From Planctomycetota bacterium (GTDB lineage: Bacteria; Planctomycetota; Phycisphaerae; FEN-1346; JAACEH01), in assembly GCA_016935955.1 (NCBI GenBank), contig JAFGPY010000121.1, positions 1 to 7,718 on the forward strand: DNA of 7,718 nucleotides, given 5' to 3'. The stretch's first letter is position 1. Each line of letters starts with the position of its first letter. This document shows positions 1 to 6,176 of this stretch, in pieces. The notes under the pieces were generated by a model. That model saw nothing but the letters and a program-made list of their open reading frames with translations, ran no database searches and was not told the origin of the DNA. The position numbers and the translations under genes are program-made.

Positions 1-2692
1 CCAGCAGCGTGTGCTCGCCGGCTTCCAGGTTACGGTAGTCGGCCACGAACACTTCCTCGGCTTCGAGGTCTTCCGCCTTCGTGTAGATGGTCGAACCATC
101 CAACTTGGCCCGCAAGGTCTGATCGTCGTCGACGTTGAAGAGCTGGCAGTAGACCTTCTGGGCCACGCGGACCTCAGGGTCGGCCATCCAGAGGTCCACC
201 AGCACGATGCCGCCCGTGTAGTGAATCTCCAGCTTCGGGCCGCTCGTGTGGTCGCCGTAGTCCCAGGTGTAGGCCCGCTTCCACGACCCCGAACCGCCGA
301 ACATGGCCCGCAGGCCGATGTAGTTGCCGAACTCGTAGCCCGGACGGTCGATGTAGTCCTGAACCAGGTCACTGATGTCCGGCGAGGTGTACCACTGGCC
401 CGCCATCCACGTCCCGGAGACCGTCCAGTCCACGTAGTCTTCGCCGACGTCGTAGCTGAACGGATTGGCTGACGTCGTGAAGGCCGGGCAATCGTCCGAG
501 TCCACCAACTGGATGCGAACGACCGACGGGCTGGAGTTGCCGGCCTCGCCGTTGCTGCGCACCTTCAGGTAGGCCGCCGTAATGGTCGCCTCCGGCGGAA
601 TGTACGACGCCCAACGCATGAAGCTGCGGCGGTCGGTGCTCGTGTAGGGCCAGTACATGGCCGTCTGCGTGGCTCCCGCGTCGCTCGACGTGGCGGCTGC
701 ATCGTCCGACGTCAACTCGACCTGGAACTCCAGGTCCTTCTCGCTGCTCGGCGCGTTCACCGTCACGGTGACCGTATCCGTATCGGTGTCGCTGTCGTCG
801 TCGGTCACCGTCAGGGTGATGGTGTGGGTCCCCACGGCCAGGCTCACCGAGGCCGTCTCTCCGCTGGCGATCGGGCTGCCGCCCTCGCTCCAGACCCAAC
901 TCGTGATCGTCCCGTCGCTGTCCGACGAAGCCGAGCCGTCGAGGGTCACCGTCTCGTAACCGCTGTCGTCTGTGTCGGTCACGTTCTGATCGCTGCCGGC
1001 ATCAGCCACCGGGGGCACGTTCGTGTAGGCGTTGACCGTCACGGTCACGGTATCGTCATCCGTTGCACTCTCGTCGTCGGTCACGGTCAGGGTGATCGTG
1101 TGCGTGCCGACCGCCAGGCTCACGCTGGCCGTCTCTCCGCTGGCGATCGGGCTGCCGCCCTCGCTCCAGACCCAACTCGTGATCGAGCCGTCCGAGTCCG
1201 ACGAGCCCGAGCCGTCAAGGGTCACTGTCTCGTAGCCGCTGTCGTCCGTGTCGGTCACGTTCTGATCGCTGCCCGCGTCGGCTACCGGGGTCTCGTTCGA
1301 CGAGCCGCCACTGGTGTAGGTCACTTCCAGAATGGGAGCGTCGGCCGAAGCGTTGTCATACTGGTAGGCACGCTTCCACGAACCCGACTGCTGGATACCG
1401 CGCAGGCCAAGGTAGTTGCCCGTCGAGTATCCGGCCCGGTCGATGAATTCCTGAACCAGGTCGCTGATGTCAGGCGAAGTGTACCATGTGTCCTGCGTCC
1501 ACGTGCCAGAGACGCTCCAATCCACGTAGCTCGTGCTGACCGACGTCGCGTGAGGATTCGTCGTGAACGAGGGACAACTGTCGCTGTCGACCAACTGCAG
1601 ACGCACCGTCGAGGCATTGGCGTCCCCCGCCCCGCCCTCGCTCTTGACCTTCAGGTAGGCCGAGACGATCGTCGAACCCGAGGGAATGTCGATCGACCAG
1701 CGCATGAAGGCGCGGCGGTCGCCCGTCGTGTAGGGCCAGTACAGCGTCGTCTGGTTGTAAGCGCTCCAGGTGCTCGTTGTGTAGCAGTCGTCCGCCGAGG
1801 CAGCCACCTGGAACTCGTCCTCGATCTCCTCCGGAGCCTCGTTGACCGTCACGGTCACCGTGTCGGTGTCCGTGGCGCTGTCGTCGTCGGTCACCGTCAG
1901 GGTGATTGTGTGCGTGCCGACGGCCAGGCTCACCGAGGCCGTCTCGCCCGAGGCGATCGGGCTGCCGCCCTCGCTCCAGACCCAACTCGTGATCGAGCCG
2001 TCCGAGTCCGACGAGCCCGAGCCGTCGAGGGTCACCGTCTCATAGCCGCTGTCGTCGCTGTCGGTCACTTCCTGATCGCTCCCGGCGTCGGCGTCCGGGG
2101 CCGCGTTCGTCGTGTAGGTCACGTTGAGAATGGCCGCATCGGTCGAGGCGTTATCGTACTGGTAGGCCTGTTTCCAGGAACCCGAGGCGTTGATGCCGCG
2201 CAGGCCCAGGTAGTTGCCCGTCGAGTAGCCGCCACGGTCAATGAACGCCTGGACCAGGCTGCTGATGTCCGACGATGTGTACCACTGGCCGCTCGTCCAC
2301 GTGCCTGAAAGCTCCCAGTCCACGTAGCTCGTCGAAACGTCGTAGCTGAAGGGATTTGTCGTGAACGACGGGCAACTGTCGCTGTCGACCAGTTGCAGGC
2401 GAATCGTCGAGGCGTTGGCATCCCCGGCATTGCCGTTGCTCTTGACCTGGACCGTTGCTGCCGTAATCGTGGCACCGGCCGGGATGTCGAGCGCCCAGCG
2501 CATGAACGCCCGGCGGTCGCCCGTCGTGTACGGGAAGTACATCGTCGTCTGGTTGTAGCCGCTCCAGGTGCTCGTGGCATAGGCATCGTCGGCCGATGCC
2601 GCCACCTGGTACTGCGCCGTGTCCGCCCACACGACCTGGCTCACCGCCAAGGCCAGGCAGATCACCCCCAAGATCGTCGGACTCCATCTCAT
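1..2692 (-). CDS. Secreted multimodular DNRLRE/PKD repeat protein (3' end beyond window)
   Basis: Reading the minus strand from ATG at 2692-2690 gives about 897 codons with no stop before the window edge. Residues 1-23 look like a Sec signal peptide (hydrophobic core ILGVICLALAV, cleavage likely after VWA, no lipobox). Three related domains of about 170 residues follow at roughly 28-194, 294-463 and 652-825. Each has a D-R-R-x-F-M-R-W motif, then I-P-x-x-x-T-I, an LVDSD(S/D)CP motif, a W-Y-T-S-(S/P)-D-I-S element and GNY(L/I)GLR. They resemble DNRLRE (CBM96-like) beta-sandwich domains, which are often carbohydrate- or surface-associated. Three PKD-like domains sit at 196-284, 466-554 and 558-646. 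They start xDAGSDQxVTD, contain LDGSxSSDSDG and end VTVTVN; the classic WDFGDG is replaced by WVWSEGG. From about 827 another beta-rich, possibly Ig-like domain begins. The acidic Asp-rich loops suggest calcium binding (inference). The protein is probably secreted or surface-exposed; substrate and C-terminal anchor cannot be seen. The start is supported by a perfect Shine-Dalgarno. Confidence 0.9.
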   Translation of the reverse strand, partial: MRWSPTILGVICLALAVSQVVWADTAQYQVAASADDAYATSTWSGYNQTTMYFPYTTGDRRAFMRWALDIPAGATITAATVQVKSNGNAGDANASTIRLQLVDSDSCPSFTTNPFSYDVSTSYVDWELSGTWTSGQWYTSSDISSLVQAFIDRGGYSTGNYLGLRGINASGSWKQAYQYDNASTDAAILNVTYTTNAAPDADAGSDQEVTDSDDSGYETVTLDGSGSSDSDGSITSWVWSEGGSPIASGETASVSLAVGTHTITLTVTDDDSATDTDTVTVTVNEAPEEIEDEFQVAASADDCYTTSTWSAYNQTTLYWPYTTGDRRAFMRWSIDIPSGSTIVSAYLKVKSEGGAGDANASTVRLQLVDSDSCPSFTTNPHATSVSTSYVDWSVSGTWTQDTWYTSPDISDLVQEFIDRAGYSTGNYLGLRGIQQSGSWKRAYQYDNASADAPILEVTYTSGGSSNETPVADAGSDQNVTDTDDSGYETVTLDGSGSSDSDGSITSWVWSEGGSPIASGETASVSLAVGTHTITLTVTDDESATDDDTVTVTVNAYTNVPPVADAGSDQNVTDTDDSGYETVTLDGSASSDSDGTITSWVWSEGGSPIASGETASVSLAVGTHTITLTVTDDDSDTDTDTVTVTVNAPSSEKDLEFQVELTSDDAAATSSDAGATQTAMYWPYTSTDRRSFMRWASYIPPEATITAAYLKVRSNGEAGNSSPSVVRIQLVDSDDCPAFTTSANPFSYDVGEDYVDWTVSGTWMAGQWYTSPDISDLVQDYIDRPGYEFGNYIGLRAMFGGSGSWKRAYTWDYGDHTSGPKLEIHYTGGIVLVDLWMADPEVRVAQKVYCQLFNVDDDQTLRAKLDGSTIYTKAEDLEAEEVFVADYRNLEAGEHTLL
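755..1021 (-). repeat. PKD-like module 3 (89 codons)
   Basis: Residues 558-646, ending in VTVTVN just before the third DNRLRE-like domain. It is the most diverged of the three: it reads LDGSASSDSDGTI where the others read LDGSGSSDSDGSI. It still matches module 2 exactly over 59 bp at 851-909. Confidence 0.85.
1031..1297 (-). repeat. PKD-like module 2 (89 codons)
   Basis: Residues 466-554. It shares the 75-bp perfect match with module 1, and a 59-bp perfect match (1127-1185) with module 3 (851-909), offset by 276 bp (92 codons). Only three residues separate it from module 3, so modules 2 and 3 are a direct tandem. Confidence 0.85.
1841..2107 (-). repeat. PKD-like module 1 (89 codons)
   Basis: Residues 196-284 of the modular protein. 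Positions 1952-2026 are identical to 1142-1216 in module 2, a 75-bp perfect match offset by exactly 810 bp (270 codons). The offset is the length of one DNRLRE plus PKD unit. Confidence 0.85.
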
Positions 2693-2697
2693 GGGAC

Positions 2698-2704
2698 ACC
2701 TCCT
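2698..2704 (-). promoter_or_regulatory. Shine-Dalgarno AGGAGGT for the modular protein
   Basis: The minus strand reads AGGAGGT, then five bases (GTCCC), then ATG at 2692. This is a full match to the anti-Shine-Dalgarno sequence at good spacing. It fixes the start codon and implies efficient translation. The spacer and the first base of the ATG also form the sequence TGTCCCA, which recurs in a hairpin about 200 bases upstream. Confidence 0.85.
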
Positions 2705-2895
2705 TCTGTTTCCTCGAACCCTACGGACATGATGCCACCACGAAATCACGCTTTCGCGGCGGCCGGATGTGCTTCGGACACACAGAACGCGACCCAGGCA
2801 AGTTGCAATGGCGCTACTCCTCGGCCGCGACCGAGAAGAGACACTGGCAATGCGGCCAACTGGGAAGCCATGCTGGAAGTGACGCAATCACCGCT

Positions 2896-2913
2896 TGGGA
2901 CAGACGTGTCCCA
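2896..2913 (-). promoter_or_regulatory. Perfect 7-bp hairpin in the presumed 5' leader
   Basis: Arms TGGGACA (2896-2902) and TGTCCCA (2907-2913) flank a four-base loop. No T-run follows on either strand, so it is not an intrinsic terminator. It lies about 200 bases upstream of the modular gene's start and would be in its mRNA if transcription begins farther upstream. It could also be a protein-binding dyad. The hairpin is seen directly; a function is inference. Confidence 0.45.
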
Positions 2914-3151
2914 CAGACGGGCAATGCGTGGCCACACCCCGATGCATCTCAGACATTCCATCATAACTGATAGCCACAGGGCTCGTTTAGTGAGGAGTAT
3001 TCCAGGGGGCGATAATCCACGTTTGTCGGTGTGTTTTTACAACCAGCGTGCGCACAGTTTGTTACATCACGGCGTAGCGCACTGCGGAACCGTTGAGGTT
3101 CTCGCGCGGACAAGTTTTCAGAATCCAGAACGGGAGAAACCGGCTGCTGTA

Positions 3152-3176
3152 ACCGAGTAGCATGACACCGAGTAGT
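3152..3176. repeat. Two-copy 9-bp direct repeat ACCGAGTAG
   Basis: ACCGAGTAG occurs at 3152-3160 and again at 3168-3176, a 16-bp period with a 7-bp spacer. It sits in the divergent intergenic region. It could be a pair of protein-binding half-sites on one and a half helical turns, or coincidence. No family of binding site is recognised. Confidence 0.35.
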
Positions 3177-3436
3177 GACATGGGGGGCATGGAGACTGCC
3201 GGCGAACGAATCGCCGACGACGAGCGACCCGGCGACCACGGCCACACCGGCGCGGCGACCTGCCGCGGGGGCCGGCCTCCAGAGGATACAACGGTTGACG
3301 CAAACGCCGGCGAGAAGCTGTGCAATCCGTCAGGCGACACCGCACCGGCGGTCAATCGCCCGGAAGAGGTCGCGGCGAGCCCGTTCCGGCACGGGACAGA
3401 CCGGCCCCCCCGCCCACAATTGAGGCAACTTTCGCA

Positions 3437-3464
3437 GCGACAGGACCGATAATTGTGATACAAT
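3437..3464 (+). promoter_or_regulatory. Candidate sigma70-type promoter for the methyltransferase operon
   Basis: A -10-like TACAAT at 3459-3464 lies 16 bp after GCGACA (3437-3442), which matches TTGACA at four of six bases. Predicted transcription would start near 3471, giving a leader of about 27 bases. An inverted repeat, CACAATT at 3415-3421 and AATTGTG at 3451-3457, brackets the -35 region and could be an operator. Confidence 0.45.
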
Positions 3465-3486
3465 GCCCGCGACCTTGGCGTATGAC

Positions 3487-3491
3487 AGGAG
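3487..3491 (+). promoter_or_regulatory. Shine-Dalgarno AGGAG selecting a GTG start
   Basis: AGGAG is followed by six bases and then GTG at 3498. The nearer ATG at 3493 would read ATG-TCG-TGA and lies only one base from the AGGAG. The GTG is therefore the real start of the methyltransferase. Confidence 0.7.
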
Positions 3492-3497
3492 AATGTC

Positions 3498-4145
3498 GTG
3501 AGCACAGCCGATGGCGTAAAGACGCGGTCGAACGAGGAGTTCGACTCATGGTCGAAATCGTACGATAAAAGTATCCTGCAGTGGCTGCTGTTTGACCCGT
3601 CGCACAAGATGATTGTCCGCGAACTGGGCGAGGCCGGCAATGCCCACATTCTGGACATCGGGTGCGGCACAGGCAAGCTGGCCCATCGCATGATCACGCA
3701 CCACCGGGATGCCAGAATCTTCGGCATCGACCTGTGCGAGTCGATGATCCGGTCGGCCCAGCACCACGTGGTCAGCGAGCCCCGCATCCACCTCTCGGTG
3801 GCCGATAGCGAGCACCTGCCGTTCGAGAACAACTCGTTCGACTATCTGACGTGCTCGAACTCGTTCCACCACTATCCGAACCAGGCCGGCGCCGTCAAGG
3901 AGATGCACCGCGTCCTCAAGCCCGGCGGCAAGCTGTTCATCACCGACGGCTATCGCGACAACTTCTACGGCCACCTGATCTACGACGTGGCCGTGACGAC
4001 GTTCGAGGGCGGCAAGGTTCGCCATCTCTCGGCCGCAGACTTCCGCCAGGTGTTCGCCGACTCGGGTTTCGAGGACATTCGCCAGACAATCGTACGTTTT
4101 CCCGCTCCCTTCGTGCTCACCCGGGGGGCGGCCAGTAAGTCTTAG
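3498..4145 (+). CDS. Class I SAM-dependent methyltransferase, UbiE/Methyltransf_11 type
   Basis: This 215-residue protein transfers a methyl group from S-adenosylmethionine; its acceptor is unknown. The Rossmann motifs are clear: motif I ILDIGCGTG at 51-59, an acidic residue ending strand 2 in GIDLCESMI at 76-84, the AD...LPF segment at 102-109 for adenine contact, SFDYLTCSNSFHHYPN at 113-128, and HRVLKPGGKLFITD at 137-150. The size and the LPF/LKPGG signatures fit the UbiE/MenG-like group, but ubiquinone or menaquinone specificity cannot be claimed: no quinone genes lie nearby. There is no signal peptide, so it should be cytoplasmic. It starts with GTG behind AGGAG, and its stop lies 23 bp before the DUF1571 gene, which suggests one operon. 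A lipid, quinone or other small-molecule acceptor is plausible given its envelope-protein neighbours (inference). Confidence 0.88.
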   Translation: MSTADGVKTRSNEEFDSWSKSYDKSILQWLLFDPSHKMIVRELGEAGNAHILDIGCGTGKLAHRMITHHRDARIFGIDLCESMIRSAQHHVVSEPRIHLSVADSEHLPFENNSFDYLTCSNSFHHYPNQAGAVKEMHRVLKPGGKLFITDGYRDNFYGHLIYDVAVTTFEGGKVRHLSAADFRQVFADSGFEDIRQTIVRFPAPFVLTRGAASKS

Positions 4146-4168
4146 ACCTGCCGGTACCGAGGGTCGCC

Positions 4169-5128
4169 GTGCTGATCAGACTCCACCGCGAAGCATTGAC
4201 CATACTCATCGTGTGGTGGCTGATCGCCGCACCCGCCGCCTCCGCGGAGGAGAAGGCCGCCCCGGCCGCAGGTGAGGCCGGCGAGAAAGTGGCGGCCCCT
4301 GCCCCGTCCGGCGGCGCGCCCGCAGAGACGATGCGACCGGCAGCCTCCCCTGCGACCACCGTCCCCTCGACGACACACTACCCGCAACTGGATCCGTCGC
4401 TGCCGAAGACGCCCGAGGAGGTTCGCAAGGCGGTGGCCAAGTGGGCCCAGGTGGACTGGCACACGCTGGTGCGGACCGACCAGTTGAAGTTCCTGCAACT
4501 GCTGCAGATGAAGTGTCACGAGACGGTGCTCGACTTTACGGCCACGTTCCACAAGCAGGAGCGGATTCGCGGCAAACTGCGGGACGAAGAGGCCGCGGAG
4601 ATGAAGTGGCGGCGCGATCCTTTCAGCGTCTACATGAAGTTCGTCATGGGCGACAAGGGTAAGGAAGCCGTCTATGTCGAGGGGCAGAACAGCGGCAAGA
4701 TGCGAGCCCACGCCGGAGGGTTGCTGTCGTGGATCAAGCTGTGGCTCGATCCGGAATCGGACCGTGCCATGAAGGACAACCTGCGGCCCATCACGAAGGC
4801 CGGCTTCACCAACATGCTCAGCTCCGCCCTGGCCGTATACGAACAGGCCGCAGCGAACGGTGATATGGGTGTGGAGTTTCTGGGCAAGATGACCGCCGGC
4901 GGCCGCACATGCTACGGCATCAAGCGGACGCTTCCCAAGAAGGAGATTTACCCTGGAAAAGAACTCGTGCTGTTCATAGACTGTGAGACATTGGTGCCGG
5001 TCGGAGCCGACTCGTACGACTGGGACGGGCAAATCATGTCGAAGTACCGTTATACCGACCTGAAGCTCAACACCGGCCTGACCGACGACGACTTCGACTG
5101 GAAGAACAAGGACTATGGTCTCAAGTAA
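4169..5128 (+). CDS. Exported DUF1571-family protein
   Basis: A 319-residue protein starting with GTG behind GAGGG (4159-4163). Residues 1-26 form a Sec signal peptide (core ALTILIVWWLIAAPA, cleavage likely after ASA, before EE). Residues 27-70 are a low-complexity Ala/Pro/Glu/Gly linker. From about 110 to 315 the sequence looks like DUF1571: a helix around FLQLLQMKCHETV, then strands with DFTATFHKQERIRGKL, RRDPFSVYMKFV at 148-159, EAVYVEGQNSGKMRAH at 166-181, LDPESDRAM, and a C-terminal RYTDLKLNTGLTDDDF segment. I know this family chiefly from planctomycetes. Its function is not established; the strand pattern brings LolA/outer-membrane lipoprotein carrier folds to mind, which is only an impression. 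It is predicted to be periplasmic and is probably cotranscribed with the methyltransferase (23-bp gap) and the lipoprotein (55-bp gap). Confidence 0.85.
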   Translation: MLIRLHREALTILIVWWLIAAPAASAEEKAAPAAGEAGEKVAAPAPSGGAPAETMRPAASPATTVPSTTHYPQLDPSLPKTPEEVRKAVAKWAQVDWHTLVRTDQLKFLQLLQMKCHETVLDFTATFHKQERIRGKLRDEEAAEMKWRRDPFSVYMKFVMGDKGKEAVYVEGQNSGKMRAHAGGLLSWIKLWLDPESDRAMKDNLRPITKAGFTNMLSSALAVYEQAAANGDMGVEFLGKMTAGGRTCYGIKRTLPKKEIYPGKELVLFIDCETLVPVGADSYDWDGQIMSKYRYTDLKLNTGLTDDDFDWKNKDYGLK

Positions 5129-5183
5129 GGGCCACGTGCCGTGGCTCGGGCGGGGCGGAATCGGCCCTGCGGGGGAACGTGCG

Positions 5184-5771
5184 ATGAAGAGGATTCTTGT
5201 CGCGATGGTGGTGACGGTTCCGTGGCTGGCCGGCTGCGCCCCGAGCGGCGACGCCTGGCAGTCGATGGTCTTCGTTTCGACCGACCGTGAACGGGCCTTC
5301 AGTGCGGCCATGGACGTGCTCAGCGAAGAGTACATCATCGCACTGTCCGACCGTGCGACCGGCGAGATTCGCACCCGTCCGCTGATGATTCCGCGTCGCG
5401 GCGCGGCCCGCCGCGCGGGGGCCTACATCTCGAGCGGCGACGTCCAGAACGTCCGCCGCACGGTCATCTGCTGGATCGACACCGGCGAAGGCAGCGCCCG
5501 CGTGCGCGTTCGAGCCTCGCTGGAACGCGAGAGCACCAACCAGGCGGCCACGCTCGTCGTGGGCTCCGACGGTGGCGACCAGCGCGGGGCCGGAGCCGAA
5601 CCGCAATGGCGCTATCTCGATAGCAGCCAATCCACCTACTGGGCCGACATCGGCCGCGACACCCAGGCCGAAACGGACCTGCTCAAGCGAATCGGCGAGC
5701 GGCTGAACCCGCCCGTGCCCGCGACCGACCCACCAGCGGCGGACGCCGCGGCCCCTGCAGCCAATCCATGA
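5184..5771 (+). CDS. Small predicted lipoprotein of unknown function
   Basis: This is a 195-residue protein. I chose ATG at 5184 because it gives a compact lipoprotein signal: Met-Lys-Arg, a hydrophobic stretch, and lipobox LAGC with Cys at residue 18. A longer frame from 5115 would bury this signal 23 residues in and overlap the DUF1571 gene. A GGGGGA sequence lies seven bases upstream. The mature part contains STDRERAFSAAMDVL (32-46) and DRATGEIRTRP (56-66), then strands such as VRRTVICWIDT and ARVRVRASLE. The layout (helix over a sheet, a residue-by-residue sG-x-I-x-T-x-P turn) recalls small envelope lipoproteins that compare paired alpha-beta units, but no named family is recognised. The C-terminus from about 175 is Pro/Ala rich. 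It is the last gene of the block, 55 bp after DUF1571, and is probably anchored to a membrane facing the periplasm. Confidence 0.8.
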   Translation: MKRILVAMVVTVPWLAGCAPSGDAWQSMVFVSTDRERAFSAAMDVLSEEYIIALSDRATGEIRTRPLMIPRRGAARRAGAYISSGDVQNVRRTVICWIDTGEGSARVRVRASLERESTNQAATLVVGSDGGDQRGAGAEPQWRYLDSSQSTYWADIGRDTQAETDLLKRIGERLNPPVPATDPPAADAAAPAANP

Positions 5772-5880
5772 TCCGGCTGGCCGTGTGGGCCGCATCGAGT
5801 CCCAAGCGCATTCCGCGATCGTCTGATCGGGCCGGACGCGCTATTCACTCACTTACCTGCACTCAGGCGGCAAAAAAGGG
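5772..5880. other. Intergenic spacer after the lipoprotein gene
   Basis: A weak 5-bp stem (CGATC at 5816-5820 with GATCG at 5825-5829, four-base loop) has no T-run, so no intrinsic terminator for the upstream operon is visible. An A6 run at 5872-5877 lies just before the tRNA promoter -35 and could act as a small upstream element. Nothing else is seen. Confidence 0.4.
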
Positions 5881-5908
5881 TTGAATTGCGCATAGCGGCC
5901 GCTATAAT
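5881..5908 (+). promoter_or_regulatory. Strong sigma70-type promoter of the tRNA-Glu unit
   Basis: TTGAAT (5881-5886) and a perfect TATAAT (5903-5908) are separated by 16 bp. The spacer and first three bases of the -10 form a 14-bp perfect palindrome, ATAGCGGCCGCTAT (5892-5905). The predicted start is near 5915, about 73 bases before the tRNA. The 5' leader can fold a 6-bp hairpin (5914-5919 with 5925-5930) and a 5-bp hairpin (5940-5944 with 5953-5957). Confidence 0.8.
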
Positions 5909-5987
5909 GCCGCCGTCCCGTTGAGGGACGCCGTGGCTGGGCAGTCAGGCCGCTGCCATCCGACGGCTGTAGCACGACGCACAAGGT

Positions 5988-6063
5988 GCCCCTATCGTCT
6001 AGCGGCCTAGGATCCCTGGTTCTCAGCCAGGTGACAGGGGTTCGAGTCCCCTTAGGGGTACCA
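5988..6063 (+). tRNA. trnE: tRNA-Glu, anticodon CTC, with encoded CCA
   Basis: A 76-base cloverleaf. The acceptor arm GCCCCTA (5988-5994) pairs with TAGGGGT, so the first pair is a G-U wobble. The D arm contains the GTCTAG...GG element typical of tRNA-Glu. The anticodon stem CCTGG/CCAGG (6015-6019 with 6027-6031) closes the loop TTCTCAG, with anticodon CTC at 6022-6024, reading GAG. The T arm is AGGGG/CCCCT around TTCGAGT. The 3' CCA is encoded at 6061-6063. It has its own promoter and terminator, so it is a single-gene unit. Confidence 0.96.
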
Positions 6064-6072
6064 GAAGATTAC

Positions 6073-6108
6073 CGCCCGGAGCCGGCAAGGCCCCGGGCGT
6101 TTCTTTTT
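6073..6108 (+). terminator. Rho-independent terminator of the tRNA-Glu unit
   Basis: A 7-bp GC stem (CGCCCGG at 6073-6079 with CCGGGCG at 6093-6099) is extended inside by GCC/GGC (6081-6083 with 6089-6091) and is followed by TTTCTTTTT (6100-6108). It begins ten bases after the tRNA CCA. On the minus strand no T-run follows the stem, so it is not an obvious terminator for the convergent msr gene. Confidence 0.9.
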
Positions 6109-6176
6109 GGGCCTTTGTGGCAAACGCCGCTGCGGTGCGGGGTGCGACGGGCTTCGTTGCGGCACGACCTGTCGAC

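Larger units (their letters stand above)
2705..3486. other. Long non-coding region between divergent genes
   Basis: No convincing gene is seen in about 780 bp. The open frames here lack ribosome sites and domain motifs. The part nearest the modular gene (2705-2960) is mixed in composition and holds the 2896-2913 hairpin plus a 5-bp stem at 2820-2835. The middle (about 2960-3150) is more AT-rich and may hold the promoter of the modular gene. One weak minus-strand -10-like TATGAT lies at 2965-2960, without a good -35. The part from about 3180 to 3420 is very GC-rich, with small stems at 3339-3352 and 3380-3395 and a C7 run at 3405-3411. The promoter of the methyltransferase lies at the right end. 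Confidence 0.6.

Noticed and set aside
824..2308. A 494-codon plus-strand open frame
   Set aside because: It runs antisense to the modular gene. Its Arg/His/Ala-rich repeats are the complement of the PKD modules, with no domain and no ribosome site.
2238..2699. A 153-codon minus-strand frame starting just upstream of 2692
   Set aside because: It is another frame of the modular gene. The frame beginning with ATG at 2692 has the Shine-Dalgarno, the signal peptide and recognisable domains for nearly 900 codons.
2746..2964. A 72-codon minus-strand open frame in the intergenic region
   Set aside because: No clear Shine-Dalgarno and no recognisable domain. Low-information Ala/Leu/Val content fits chance opening in GC-rich DNA.
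3493..3501. A two-codon minigene, ATG-TCG-TGA, just before the methyltransferase
   Set aside because: The ATG lies one base from AGGAG, too close for initiation, while the GTG at 3498 has six-base spacing.
3062..3832. A 256-codon minus-strand open frame
   Set aside because: It overlaps the methyltransferase start and the intergenic region, and its composition (many Ser, Arg, Cys) shows no family signature.
5115..5183. An upstream in-frame ATG for the lipoprotein, overlapping the DUF1571 stop
   Set aside because: It would add 23 residues before a textbook lipoprotein signal. ATG at 5184 puts the lipobox Cys at residue 18.
4142..5374. A 410-codon minus-strand open frame
   Set aside because: It is antisense to the DUF1571 and lipoprotein genes, both of which have signal peptides and coherent sequence.
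5816..5829. A possible terminator after the lipoprotein gene
   Set aside because: The stem has only five pairs and no T-run follows.
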